Shown here in pieces: positions 1-12,034 of a DNA stretch of 64,000 nucleotides. The stretch covers positions 620,001 to 684,000 of the forward strand of contig JANUWF010002120.1 of NCBI GenBank assembly GCA_026120185.1, written 5' to 3'. Each line of letters begins with the position of its first letter. Position 1 is the stretch's first letter. A model generated the notes under the pieces. The model made no database searches. It saw only the letters and a program-made list of their open reading frames with translations, and had not been told where the DNA came from. The position numbers were made by a program, and so were the translations under genes. The DNA is from Voacanga thouarsii. Its lineage: Eukaryota; Streptophyta; Magnoliopsida; Gentianales; Apocynaceae.

Positions 1-2058
1 TTGTTGTTAATTTGGGTTCATTGTATATTTGTGATTTCTTGGGTTAACCAAGTCTAAGGGTCTGATTTCTTGAAGGAAAGGATAAACTTGATGCTTGTTG
101 GAATTTTGGAAAATTACGTGATGGTAGCTTGATTTTGTTCAAATAAATTAGCAATATAAATTATTATTGTTGGGACTTTTGTTGTTGGTTCCTAGACATG
201 TAAAGGAAGTTATTTACGATAATAATTATGCAAAAAAAATTAAAAACCCCTAGTTTTAAGCCCAGTATTATTCAAAAAACCTGAAGGGATAGAGTGCCAT
301 GTTTCTACTGTACAATTAGATTGACGCCATTATTTTAGTGTGATAAAGACTGAATTTGAGAAAGATCAAAACAGAGAAAACGTAACTTTATTGGTATAGA
401 TGCTATTGTAAAATTTTAGAATCTTTTGATGTGGGAATTAAAAGTTACCAATTTTTTCTGATGTGGGAATAAAACATTACAAATTTTTCTTTCACGTTGG
501 TTTGTTCTTGTCAAAACGCTATAGTAGTGAAAATAATTTTTCTAAACCTATTTTAAGTCTAGTTTTTGTGTAGGACCACCTGAATCTTATTTTAAATGCA
601 TTAAGATTATTCTCTCTAAAATTTGAGGTCAATTCAAAGTGTTTTTCAATGTATTATATACTTAGGAAAGAAGGGGTAACTTGCTAGAAATTGTGTTCAA
701 CTTAAGAAATTCTAAGGAAACTCCTTATTATTAATTTGTATCCTTCTTTAGGTATAATAATTATAAGTATTGACACTAAAGATGTAGGAAAGATTTGAAT
801 AATGAATTATTTGAAACCTTGCTAGTTGTATGTGAATAGGGAATTAATTATATAAGGAATATGATTTCCTAAAATACTAGGATTAGGTTGTGACTTATTT
901 ATTTTATAACTTTTAGACTTAGAAGGAGGGCAAAGACAGGAATTCACTCATTGGGGTTAAGAAATTGATTTGCTATACCAAGGCAAGTTCTTGCATTAAA
1001 ATTATTTGTAAAACAGACTAATTGCAATATTATCAAGTATTACATTTTGCCATTGGAAACACGGGTTTTGTATGAAAATGTTCAGTATAGCTAGTTTTCT
1101 TATTCTATGTCCACTCACACACTATTTTCTTAAACTAAAGGGATTTCAAAGTAATTCACTTGACATTTGCACTAAATGATTTAATCAAGGTTTACCTTGT
1201 CATACTAGATATTTTCTTTTTGATTACTACTTGATGCTAATGAGTTTTCTTGATGCAAAAAACGTTGAGTACTCAATAAGTAGTACTAGCCTAAGAAGGA
1301 GCGAGCTAGCTTATCAACACGTGGCCACCTCTGGGAGATGAACTCATTTCTGATTAGGTGACAGTGGCAAGGAGTTAGGCCAGTCTGAGATAGTAACTAG
1401 TTCTAAGTGAGATTGTATTTTTCTGAAATGGGCAACTGGTTAATTAGAGGGGTTTGGGAAAAGGAGGAGTATCCTTACCCATAGGCCGATCATCCAATGT
1501 ACTGTGATGCATGGTTTTACAGTATAGGGTTATGATGTAAGGTTTCTTGACTTAGGACTATGATGCAGGGTTTTATAGTCCACTTCATTATTGAGTGGTT
1601 GATTTCCTTGAAATAAAATTATTTATTGAGATTGTAAAATGAAAACACCACTCTTGTATTTAAAATTGTTGATTATGATTACAATTGTACTTTTTGTATT
1701 TCAAAATGCATATCATGAAATTGTTTCAAATGAACACTCTCACATACAGGACTTACTGAGAAATTCATTTCTCATATTTTTGTGCATGCATTCAGGTTGT
1801 GAGCACTATTGACAAAGTCGGGGCTAGAGTTCAAGGGTTTGTACTTTACATTTTAGTTGTTTTGTTTGGGGATAATGTTTTGTCATCTTCGTTTGAAGAC
1901 TCTGTATAAGTTTTGCTTAAGTTGTAATACGTTTAAGGTTTATTTGAGGTATTACTTTGGATAAGTTAATTATTTACTTCGTTATAAATACTCCTTATCC
2001 TTTGGACGAAGTGACATTCCTACCATTTTTGGAGTACGTAAGTTGCTGGGGTGTTACA
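1..2058 (+). mobile_element. 3' part of a Tekay-like gypsy LTR, cut by the window edge
   Basis: The segment ends in a GGGGTGTTACA terminus at 2058, the same 3' end seen in the other large LTRs here (35566, 61016). It also carries the block that marks those LTRs: the palindrome TTGAGTACTCAA at 1265-1276, then a GTGGCCACCTC motif near 1320, then a short stretch ending in a 'dACTTACTGAGA' type motif near 1750. No coding frame is present. The 5' end lies outside the window, so a solo LTR cannot be told from the 3' LTR of a complete element. What follows 2058 does not look like a primer-binding site, so this is not a 5' LTR. Confidence 0.7.
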
Positions 2059-2064
2059 AAAAAT

Positions 2065-2825
2065 ATCTAAAACCTAATACATTTACAAAGATAGACATAT
2101 CAAATTAACGATCTAACCGTTAGATTTGATAAAATCACTAAAAAAAAAATTATAACTAAATTTAAAAATAATCGATATGTTTTGTCATATAATCTAGCAT
2201 AATTTCTATAAAAATTCCCAAAACCTAACACATCTACAAAGATAGATTTATGAAATTAACAATCCAACCGTTAAATTTGATAAAATTATTAAAAAAATAG
2301 TATGACCAAATTTAAAGGTATTTGGATTTGTTTTTTCATATAATATAATATAATCTCTATAAAATACAAAAAACTTAACACATTTATAAAGATAGAATAT
2401 CAAATTAACGATCCAACCATTAAATTTGATAAAATCACTAAAAAAAGTATTATGACCAAATTTAAATGTAATTGAATATATTTTGCTAAATAATCTAGAA
2501 TAATCTCCATAAAAATGTCCAAAACCTAATTCATTAACAAAGATAGGCTTATCAAATTAACAATCCAACTGTTAGATTTGTTAAAATTACTTAAAACATG
2601 CCATGATCAAATTTGAAAGTAATCGGATATGTTTTGCCACATAGTCTTGGATAATCATTATAAAAATGTCAAAAACCTAATGCACATACAAAGATAGGCA
2701 TATCAAATTTACAATACAACCGATAGATTTATTGAAATTTCTATTAAAAAAAAAAGTAACATAACCAAATTTGAAGGTAATTGAACATGTTTTGTTCCAT
2801 AATCTAGCTTAATCTTTATATAACA
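2065..2825. repeat. Tandem array, five units of about 150 bp
   Basis: A unit containing an AACCTAA-like start, 'acaaagatag', 'aaattaacaatccaaccgtt' and 'gataaaatcact' recurs with its start near 2071, 2221, 2372, 2523 and 2674, so the period is 150-151 bp. Units differ by scattered substitutions and small indels. The array begins a few bases after the LTR end at 2058. It has no coding potential. It could be a small satellite or an internal array of an unrecognised element. Confidence 0.8.
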
Positions 2826-2875
2826 ACCCAAGATCTACTGTGCATGCATACATACATACATACATATAAATTTGG

Positions 2876-3185
2876 GGACGAATTTGTAAAATTTTTGAAA
2901 TTATATTTTAAATATTATAAAAATTAATGACCAATTTATAATTTTTGGTGATCATTTTATAATTTTACAAAATTAAAGGACCAATTTGTAAAATTTGGGG
3001 TCATGTTTATGTATTAAAAAATTTAGAGACCAATTTGTAAAATTTTTAGGGTCATATTGTGAATATTTTAAAACTTAGACCCAATTTACAAATTTTTGAT
3101 GTCATTTTGTAATTATAAAAAATTTAAAGACTAATTTATAAAAATTTGGGGTCATTTTGTAAATATTTAAAAATTTAAAGACATG
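2876..3185. repeat. Tandem array, about six units of about 50 bp
   Basis: A GACCAATTTGTAAAATTT-like phrase followed by 'gggtcat' recurs near 2876, 2930, 2980, 3030, 3080 and 3129. The period of about 50 bp is unrelated to the 150 bp array just upstream. Units are AT-rich and degenerate. No open frame crosses the array. Confidence 0.7.
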
Positions 3186-3189
3186 TATT

Positions 3190-3563
3190 AATTAGGAAAT
3201 AAGAATTTTGTCTCTAAAAGTATAGGTAATAATGATAAAAATTATTAGTTTTAGTTAGAAAATAAATTTTCGTTGTTGATGATGCATTATTAGTGAGGAA
3301 AATTTAGTTAGGAAATGAATTTTTGTCACCGATAATACATCATTAATGAGGAAACTTAAAATTTTTTTTCTCTAATACACTTATTTCCTAGCTAAAGCTA
3401 TCACTTTTAGTTAGGAAATAAAAATTTTGTCGCTGAAAGTCTTAATCAATTGCGACAAAAAGTTTGTCACTGAAGAAAACTTTTCCTAGCTAAAAGGTAC
3501 TTTTAGCAATAAAAAATTTTTCCTAACTGAATTTTTGTGACCAATATATTATTTTCTTATAGT
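3190..3563. mobile_element. CACTA-like terminal region with subterminal repeats
   Basis: Read on the minus strand from 3563, the sequence begins GACTATAAGAAAA, one base from the CACTATAAGAAAA terminus of plant CACTA (En/Spm) elements. Inside it are many short repeats of the type 'TTAGTTAGGAAAT' and 'TTTTGTCGCTGAAAG' in both orientations, as expected of subterminal repeats. The opposite terminus and a 3 bp target duplication were not found, so this is one end of a deleted or buried element at best. Confidence 0.35.
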
Positions 3564-3564
3564 C

Positions 3565-4095
3565 AAAATTTTACAAGAGATAATCGGCAATTTATAAAAA
3601 ATAAAACCAGGATTTTATTCTAATATCCCTAAAATTTAAAATACTAAATCAGAAAAATCCTAAACCTCAAGTAGTGGCGGCTGGAATTATCTAGGATAGT
3701 TGGAGTTTTCTCAAATAAATATTAAAGGGATTTTTAGAAAAGATAATTTGCAATTTGTAGAAGATAAATAAAAGAAATCAGAATTTTTCTAACCAATATC
3801 CTTAAAATTCAAAATGCTAGATTTTAGGAGATTTATTCTCCAAGAATGGCAGTTGGATTTTCTTTAACCTTTTCGAAAATCTGAGGGGTAATTAAAAGAT
3901 TAAATAATTTCCAAGAAGATAAAACTAAATTTTGAAATCTTGAAAATATATTCATTTTAAAGATACTTACAAATATTTTGGCCAAAACAAGAAGAGAAAA
4001 TAGGCATAAAAAGAAAAGCAAGAAATACATATAAGCTTGGATTTGAACTTTGGTCACCAGATAATTATTTCCAAGCACAACCGCTAGACTAGCTC
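3565..4095 (-). mobile_element. Decayed minus-strand LTR remnant of Tekay-like type
   Basis: Read on the minus strand, the segment opens with a tRNA-like module (4039-4091), then a run with 'attttcgaaaa', 'tagctatcctag'-like and 'ttggccaaaa'-like phrases in the same order as the solo LTR at 32860-33430. Two diverged direct copies of about 150 bp lie at 3570-3740 and 3745-3890. Termini and target duplications are not recognisable. Assignment rests on resemblance and order alone. Confidence 0.45.
4039..4091 (-). other. tRNA-like module: A box plus B box
   Basis: On the minus strand TAGTCTAGCGG (4091-4081) fits the RNA polymerase III A box and GTTCAAATCC (4048-4039) fits the B box, 43 bases start to start, close to the spacing in tRNA genes. 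No cloverleaf with a plausible anticodon arm is evident, so it is not a tRNA gene. Similar modules occur in other LTRs at 31674, 32868 and 47832. Confidence 0.5.
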
Positions 4096-4740
4096 TTGTT
4101 CATAATTTGGCTAACAGATTCTCTTCACCACCCTCAGCCATTGCACCCTATCCATCTCAAAACAAAATTTATTCAAATAATTCACTCTCCATCTAACACA
4201 ACTATAATATCAGGTAATCAAATGCACATACAAATACACACAACAGTCAAACACACATGTAAATGCTCTGAAACTCCATATGCACATGCAAAATGCCATA
4301 CCGTACCCATTTTTCCTATGTACCAAGAGTAGTGTTAGACGGGATATTATAATTTCTTAGCCTTTTGTAAGTGTTACAATAGAGCATTTTTATTTCCTTA
4401 TTGAATTAAAACATTGCCTAAAAGATGTTCCTTAGCATCTTTCCATATCTATGTAGTTCAATCTCACAATGATTCCAAATCTTTACATCATAATCCCATC
4501 AATATTCTAAAAAGATATTTCTCAATATTCTCCCGAATTAATTTTCCTAATCCAACTCTTATAAGTTTTACTCAAACATTGCTAATTGTACAATTTTGTA
4601 AGAGTTGCTCAAAGTGTTAAGGATTTAGCAATTGCCTTAACACTTACATTATAAAATGATGTGCTTGATTGCTATACTATAGTTACGTTAAAGAATATTG
4701 AATTCTTTGTATACATTTTTTTTAAAAAAAATTATCTAGT
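4096..4740. other. AT-rich intergenic stretch, nothing recognised
   Basis: Two short open frames here (4096-4332 and 4414-4620) have no domain, no codon pattern and low-complexity composition. I see no repeat ends or other structure. Confidence 0.5.
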
Positions 4741-5044
4741 AAGGCTTCTCATGCATCTGGTGAGAGAGTTGTAGAAAGCTTTGATAATGAATTAAGGAGG
4801 AGGAGCAAGAGAAATAGGAAAGAAATTTCTTTTGTAAATGATTTTTTTCACTTATATTATTGATAATGCCCGTCAATGTTTTTCTGATGCTTTCTCTTCT
4901 TATAATGCATATTTATGAAAAGAACTACTTAAGATTCTACTTGATTTAGTTTCTTAAAATAAGACTTGGGTTTTTGTTGACCTACAATCTAGAGCAAAAC
5001 TAATTAGTTGTAAATTGATTTTCAAAAACACTTCTAGAAAAACG
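4741..5044 (+). pseudogene. Ty1/copia pol fossil, integrase C-terminus to RT N-terminus
   Basis: Conceptual translation, allowing one frameshift near 4855 and stops near 4917 and 4957, gives a basic RRRSKRNRKE stretch, then 'SFVNDFF', 'SDAFSSYNAYL', and then NKTWVFVDLQSRAKLISCKL. In copia polyproteins the same order occurs where integrase joins reverse transcriptase: a basic SKR.RKE region, a nearby acidic 'D' region, then the conserved NxTWxLVDLP..xKxIGCKW block. Homology stops abruptly at both ends. The orientation matches the RT fossil at 17685-17807 and 23329-23740, and the three pieces are colinear in copia order, so they could be one old element. Confidence 0.7.
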
Positions 5045-5560
5045 ATGATCACCAACTGACTAAATAAGTTAGCAATCAGTTAAAATCAGTGGGTAAAAAT
5101 AATTTGCTAGTTGATTATAAACCAATTTTAGTCCTCTGCTAATAACGTATAATCGGTAATTATTACCAATTAATTTTTTTGAGTTTGTTGATAATGACAA
5201 ATTAAAAAATTTCGATTGATAATTGATAATTGGATTTACCAATCGAATTTTCATTTGGTAATTCAATTGAAATTTTTTTATGAATAATTTATTAAAAAGA
5301 AAATTAATTAAAATTTAAAAAGAAATGGGCTACCTAGGTTTTTAAAAATAAAAATCGGTAAAAATTATATAAATAAAATTAATTTATAATCCAAAAAAGG
5401 GAAATCGGCTAGGTCCGCAGGGCTCAAATCTGAAGTCCGTGGGCTGGCTGCCTGCATGCATAATGGTTTTGAAACCGAAACCTTGAATGGCTTTGCAATG
5501 TATCTTTTACTATGCCATTTGCTTTTATATATTCTTCTTTTTCTTTAGTCAATTAAAAAT
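5045..5560. other. AT-rich stretch, nothing recognised
   Basis: No coding frame, termini or clear repeats. Low-GC sequence with one GC-richer patch near 5405-5460. Confidence 0.5.
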
Positions 5561-5568
5561 AATTGTAT

Positions 5569-5569
<1 letters not shown>

Positions 5570-5614
<45 letters not shown>

Positions 5615-5832
5615 TATATATAGAGAGAATTTTATTTAAATTTATATATATTAATTATTTATTTTATAATTATACTTACGCATATATATATATATATATA
5701 TACGTATGTATATCTATTTTTTATAAAGCTTACAGACATGCTCATATTTGTGGTTATATTTGTATAACTATACTTATACATCTATTTTTTAGAAAGCTTA
5801 CAAACATGCTCATATTTGTGGTTATATTTGTA

Positions 5833-5912
<80 letters not shown>
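5570..5912. repeat. Compound microsatellite and 69 bp direct duplication
   Basis: Runs of (TA)n lie at about 5571-5606, 5682-5702 and 5837-5873, the last continuing into (TG)n to about 5900 and a short CG alternation. Between them a 69 bp segment with 'aaagcttacagacatgctca' occurs twice, near 5713 and 5782. Open frames over this block only translate the dinucleotide repeat. Confidence 0.9.
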
Positions 5913-5913
<1 letters not shown>

Positions 5914-6010
5914 GCAAAATATTCTAAATTTATTTAATTTAAATTGTTTTGTCATCCATAATTATTTAGTCAAAATCAAAATAGTAATTTGTTTTGATCG
6001 GATTGGTTAG

Positions 6011-6020
6011 TGTTCTTTAT
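6011..6020. repeat. Target-site duplication of the MULE, left copy
   Basis: TGTTCTTTAT lies directly before the left inverted repeat and is repeated exactly at 17304-17313 after the right one. A 9-10 bp duplication is characteristic of Mutator-like elements. It supports the assignment of both ends across 11 kb. Confidence 0.85.
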
Positions 6021-6197
6021 GAAAAATTAGTCATTTTAGTCCCCTTAACTTTTTTATTTTGAAGGGTTAGGTCCCTCTTCTTTATTTTCAACTAGTTAGG
6101 TCCCTTACTATTTTTTTTTTTTTAACTGAAAATGTCTTTTTGATCGTTACCGTCACTACCCCGCCAAAAGGTAAGGGCAATTTTGGAACTTTACTTT
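6021..6197 (+). repeat. MULE left terminal inverted repeat
   Basis: Begins GAAAAATTAGTCATTTTAGT and contains 'gttaggtccct' twice, 'cgttaccgtcacta' and 'ggtaagggcaatttt'. The same phrases appear in inverse order at 17123-17303. The two arms diverge beyond about 177 bp. Confidence 0.87.
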
Positions 6198-6339
6198 TCA
6201 AGTAGCACTCGTGCGCCTCACGTGTCCAGAGGTGAGGACAAACCGATGGCACTTTCAATTTGAAACTGAAGTGTCTAAACCCTCAACCATCCCGTCTCTC
6301 CTTCATCTTCGAGCATTGTCTCGGAGCTTGTATTGGAAC

Positions 6340-6430
6340 TGTCTCTAGAGCAAGCCAAATCCACTGTCCGTAGACCAAGCCAACCCTACTGTCTCTAGAT
6401 CAATCCAAACCTACTATCTGTAGAGACTTC
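6340..6430. repeat. Short degenerate tandem repeat inside the MULE
   Basis: The phrase 'ctgtctctaga.caagccaa' followed by 'actgtccgtaga' recurs about 2.5 times with a period near 36 bp. A related 'tctagatcaagccaaacct' lies near the other end at 16738, in the same orientation. Confidence 0.5.
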
Positions 6431-7263
6431 CATCACTGAGACTGCCACTGTATCTATGTGTAGTGGTGCCCGATAAGACTAGCGTTGTATGTAGAGCCTT
6501 CCACCGCTGAAATTGACACTGTATCTCGCCAGACAAGAAAAAGTCAAGGCCTGCGATTTAGTTCTCAATCCATTGGTTTTGGTGTTCTAGGGATTTAGTG
6601 CGAGGAAGTTGGTGAAGCCCACAAAACTAATGTCTTTTGTCAAAGAAGAATTGAACTTGCCGAGGTAAAGGTGATGTCTTTTTCTCAGAGAAAGTTGCAA
6701 TTGTTTATTATTTTTTCATGTTTGTCCATCATGTGCCCCAACATTTGTACTATTACCTGGTCCCCAAAAATTCCTGTCTTTTTCCTCACGGATTACCCTA
6801 GCTGCTTTGGCAACATATACATTATTGTATAAACTTGGTCTTTATCTGAGTTGAAAAGTTTATGGCTTTCATTGACTTGGCAGCTTAATGCGTAATCATT
6901 TATTATTATTTTGTGACTGGATGTCTCTTGAATATTAATTCACAATGAATTTTGTTTAAGGAAAATTAATATTTTTTAACTGTTTTATTAGGTCCTGAGC
7001 AATTTGATCTTATTTTAGAAGGGGACAAAAATGGTTATATTAAGGAATCAGAAATCTACGAATTCAACTATCACATCGGGAATGCTAGACTCAAAAGTAT
7101 TTGAGGACTATTTTGAGTAAGCTTTGCAAATACCCTATTGGAAATTTTTCCTTAATTTGTAGCCCAATTATATTGCTTAATGAAAAGTTAACCTTTATCA
7201 AATTTATTTGGAAAGGCTTGCCTGAAGAGAAGAAAAACTCTTTTGCACACGTAGACTCGTTAT

Positions 7264-10200
7264 TGTAACACCCCATATTTCCATAACGTAGTGGGCTATA
7301 ACTTTGTGAGATGTTGCCCCGTCTAATTGCTCAAATAAGGTGTCTTTATAACAAACTTTACTCAAAAGGCAGTGGAAATTTTTATCCAACATAGAAAAGT
7401 ATAAGAATTTAGCTTCTGATATATACACTCATGGGTATAATAGGTCTAAGATGTAGCATGAGCCTCTGGGAACCATCATGCTTTCACTATGCCTCTAATC
7501 CTGAATTTTTCCAAAGAGATAATACACGTGTGAGTGAAAATCACTCAGTGAGTCCCATGTGTGCTAGTGCTTTAGTAAAGAGACAGAGTACATAAAACTT
7601 TTATATGAAAGTATTTCATTTATTCACTGGAAACAATTTCAAAACTTTTTAAAAAAGAGTTTATTCAGAACTCAGTCATTTTTGAAAAACTGTGTTTCAA
7701 TTTCAAATCTTTGCCCCAATTTTGAAATCATAGGCATTCTTCCAACAGAGAGTCGTCCTGTATGCAAATCTCACAAGGCTTTGCCTTTGGCGTCACGTAT
7801 CATTATACTTAGACCACAGCCTACAACACTCAACCGTGTATCACCGGAAGGGTAAGTACACCACAACATACTCCCGAGAATTAAGTTAGTGCTTACCCCG
7901 AATATTTAAGTTAGTGCATACCCCAAGCATTCAAGTTAGTGCATATGCCAAGTAAGTTAGTGCTTACACCAAGTATTCAAGTTAGTGAATATGCCAAGTA
8001 AGTTAGTGCTTACGCCAAGTATTTAAGTTAGTACATACGCCAAGTATTCAAGTTAGTGTATATGCCAAGTATTCAAGTTAGTACTTACACCAAGTATTCA
8101 AGTTGTGCTTATGCCAAGTAAGTTAGTACTTACGCCAAGTATTCAAGTTAGTGCTTACGCCAAGTATTCAAGTTTGTGCATATGCCAAGTAAGTTAGTGC
8201 TTATACCAAGTATTCAAGTTAGTACATATGCCAAGCATTCAAGTTAGTCATGTTTTGGAGTCAAGGGTTGACAAGTTCAAGAATTCAAGATTCATATTGT
8301 TCATCATGTTTCCAAAACCATAAAAAGGCTCGTACTTGAGCACATCAGGAAAATCATTTTCCATACCAGGAAAACTATTTTTGGGGCAAAATATCATTTT
8401 TCAAAATTTGATCCCACTGACTCGCAAGTCAAATAATAATTTTCATAGGCTTCGCAGAGCTAATAAATTCATTCCATAGGCACATCAGGCCAATAAAACA
8501 ATATTCGAGATCAAAATGTCATTTTCCAAAGTCAATCTCATATCGAGAAATCATTTTTCAAAACCGTGTCAAAAAAGGGTAAAGAGTTCTTTTCTCACAT
8601 CAAAATAAGTTTCCAAAAGTATTGGGGTCATTTCCCCTACTCGATCACAAAAATCATTTCTAAGGGTATTCGGGTCATTTTACCCATACCCAATTCCAAA
8701 AGATTTTTCCAAGAATATTCGGGCCGTGTTACCCTTACTCGATTTAAAAAGTGCTCACAAAAATTCCAACGATGATATTTCGGTCATTTACCGAATATCT
8801 TATTCTAAAGGTTTCCATAAAACATTCCAATAAGGACATTTGGATCATTTTCCAAATATCCGATTCCAAAAGGAACTCATTTCATGAAATCTAGAATTCT
8901 AATTCGAAAAGAGGATTAAATTCAAAGTTTCCACACACATTTCCATAAAATGTTCCAATAAGAGCATTCTGGTCAATTTATGAATACCCGATTCCAAAAA
9001 TTACCATTTTTCAAAAATCCCAAGCATTTAATTCAAAAGGACTAAATTCACAAAATTCATGTTTTAATAATCTTTTAAGGTTTCCAAGTCAATCATAAAG
9101 TTCATTCAAGTCCAAAATAGCATAAAATAAATTTTGCTTAGATAAACCTTAAGCATATTCAGGCATTTCTAAAACGATATAAAATATAGCATTTCATGGA
9201 AAAGTGAAGAATACTAGCTTTCAAAAGGTTTTAGAAATTCAAGGAACTCACCTCGTATCCTGGCTAAACTTTTCCGTTCACGGCCGTTCGACCACCGTTT
9301 CTACCTTTTTCAACGAACTGTTGGCCGTTTACTGATAAACCTACACCCCACATCATTTTTAGATCAATTCGTGTTCAGTCGAAAAATAACCGACGGTTAT
9401 CCGACGTGCCCAACTAGTAGCCGACGTCCAACTGACGTTTAGCCAATGGTTAGCCTACGATTAAGGAAAACGTCCAACTTTCGTTCATATCGTTTTTTTC
9501 GTCGTTTGTTCAATTCTTTCATTTTCTTTTTTTCACATTCTTTCTCCCTTCATAAACAAGGGATTCACTTTATATTTATCCAATTATTTCATCCAAAATC
9601 ACATAGTTAATCATCCTTAAATTCGTCCATATTCCAAGCAAAATTCTGAAATTTTGCTGCTTTGACACATGATTTTGTTTCGGACATAACTTTCAATTCA
9701 CAACTCTGTTTTAGCTCTATGATATACCAAAATGACCATAAGACTCTTAAGCTTAATTTTTTATATGCTCTTTTCCAGAATTCTAGTTCTCAAGGCAAAG
9801 TACTGGGCAAAAACAGCCCAAATAGTTTTACCTCACTTTTACTATTCATGCTTTCCTTTGTCCTCCGTTAATCTTTAACACCTTAGAACCATTAATTCAT
9901 TCAATTCTCCTTCAAATCATCTTTAATTCTGAATTTTCAGATTTTCAGTAGCTCACAAAAGTCACACTTATTCAATACAAATTCATCTCTTCTAATCAAA
10001 AGCTAATTTGATCCATCTTTCCAACCAAATAAATTTCATCTTTTTACCCTACTTTGATCATCACATTTTCAACCAAAAATAAGCCTTCAAACTACCATAA
10101 TTATTCAGATCTTCCTCACACAAAACTTCATTCAAAAACCCTTAGGCAGCTTGTACTTATACAAGCATATATAAGGTTTATACACAAAAGTTCACAAACC

Positions 10201-11160
10201 CTAGCTTTGATCCAAAATCAAGACATGAAAATCATGTTTTCATGTTAAAATTTATATCAACATAATCATCATTCACCCAACAACAACTTTAATTCAAACA
10301 AGGTAGGGTTTTACCTTGTGTTTAAGGCTATTTGAAGTGATTTTGCTCCAAGAACACACATACACTTCTTTCTTTCTCTCTCCTTTTTTTTTTTCTCTCA
10401 ATTTTCTCTAGCTTTTCTTTCCTTTCCTTTCCTTTTCCTTTCTTTTTGTCTTCCTTTTCTTTCTCCATTCTTTATGGATGAAATTCAGGCTATATTTCAG
10501 CCTCTCCACCTCCATTCTTATGGCAAATATATCACATGCTCAATTGGAATTAGTGAGGTCAAAATCTTATTAAGGAAGCTTATGAAAATTTTGCTAAATA
10601 AGCTTAATAAAAATACTTATAAACTTTTATCTCAAATTATCTCAACCAATCAAATAGAAATACTTGGCCTCATTAACCAATCACTGCATTTTAGAATTTT
10701 TCTCAGAAATAACCAAAATTCGGGTCCGAAATGAAAAAATACTTTATTTCACCATTCAATTCCAAAAATTTCACTTAATCCATTGATAATTCTTAAATTC
10801 TTCAATTCCTTCTCTATTTGGTCAAATTTGCTGTCAAAGTCGCGGGCGTGGTCAAAATGATGAAAATGCCCCCGGTGACCCGGATAGCATAATTCACACC
10901 CAAACATGTGTTTCATAGCACTGATCAATTTTTCTTCTCAGCGTACCCTCAAATTCTTATTTTATTAATAATAGTAGCCTTTCGAAGATTTAGGGTACGG
11001 GTAGAACAAATCCAATAATTACATCTAGGTCCCGAGCAAATATTATCATACCAAAATATTCGTCTCATTACACTGATCAACTTTTATTCTAGTTATTGAT
11101 ACAAATTCTCATCCTATTATAAATAATAGCTACTCAAAGATAAAAATGTAGAGTATTACA
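7264..11160 (-). mobile_element. Solo LTR (Tekay-like), minus orientation, inside the MULE
   Basis: On the minus strand it runs from TGTAATACTC (11160) to GGGGTGTTACA (7264), the ends used by the other large gypsy LTRs here. Flanks are GTTAT (7259-7263) and TTTAT (11161-11165), a 5 bp duplication with one mismatch. It has no gag or pol sequence, primer-binding site or partner LTR, so it is a solo LTR of 3897 bp. A 'gactcactgag' phrase near 7545 matches the motif near the 3' end of the other LTRs. It contains a 24 bp tandem array (7883-8248) and about six looser repeats of 'attcgggtcattt' between 8618 and 8975. Confidence 0.8.
7883..8248. repeat. Tandem array of a 24-25 bp unit, about 15 copies
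   Basis: The unit AAGTTAGTGCTTACGCCAAG followed by TATTC is repeated about 15 times. Some copies lack the last bases, giving a recurring 'atgccaagtaagttag' junction and a higher-order pattern of long and short units. It is internal to the solo LTR. There are no unique spacers, so it is not a CRISPR array. Confidence 0.9.
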
Positions 11161-11883
11161 TTTATGGTTTAGCATTTATACAACACTTGACAGGGAGAAA
11201 GTATTACAGTGGATTGGAAAGAGAGACATTTTCTTAAAGTAATATGTATTTGTTCCAATTGTGATATGGTACATTTTTTTTTTTTTCAATTAAAACACTC
11301 TCTATGTAACACATGTTAAATAATGATATTTTTAATGCTAATGTTGTTTTTTTTTAAAGGGAACATTAACGTCTTCTAATTTTATGTGAATTCAGTCAAG
11401 AAGATTCAGATTTAAAGAATCATTTAATGGTATTACTGGACTCATTACAATATGCAGGAGATAGCATTGAGCCACATAGTAGAAAGTAATGTCTTGGATC
11501 AATATTAGCTAGAAAGTAATAGCTTGAATAAAAATTAATCATTCCACTAATAATATTGCAATCTGCAAATAGATTTGTGCTGGACATACTATGTGCAAGT
11601 GGAAGGACTATCTCTGATACATGGTTAGCAAAAATTCCACTGTTGGTTCCAACAGTAAGTTACTTTGTCTTGTCGCTTTCTTTAACTATTCATATGCAAA
11701 GTTCATTTGATAGTACCAAACTAATTATAGATATAATTATTGAATAGGTTCCTCAACAACAAGAGGTGAAGAATGCAAATTTTATGTTTTATACTATACA
11801 AATTTGTTTATGATTAGTGCTCTTCCAAGGTTTAGTACTGATTATGGTTACCCTTATTTTGTAAGTATCTCAATTGAGTTAGT

Positions 11884-11886
<3 letters not shown>

Positions 11887-11926
<40 letters not shown>
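11887..11926. repeat. (CA)20 microsatellite
   Basis: Perfect CA dinucleotide run inside the MULE, upstream of its transposase pseudogene. Confidence 0.97.
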
Positions 11927-11928
<2 letters not shown>

Positions 11929-12034
11929 TTCAGTGTTCTAAGTATATTGAGCGTCAAAATAAATATTCAGTGTTTTGCCCACGTATGATGCACAATATTA
12001 TTGTACCTAATAATTCATTGAGTATTTGTTCTAG

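Noticed and set aside
4096..4620. Two short open frames as possible small host genes
   Set aside because: AT-rich DNA, no recognisable domain, no codon bias, and a neighbourhood of decayed elements.
5563..6010. Open frames of 90 and 64 codons
   Set aside because: They translate TA and TG dinucleotide runs; no domain or start context.
7883..8248. CRISPR-like array of short repeats
   Set aside because: Units are contiguous variants of one 24-25 bp sequence without unique spacers, inside a plant LTR.
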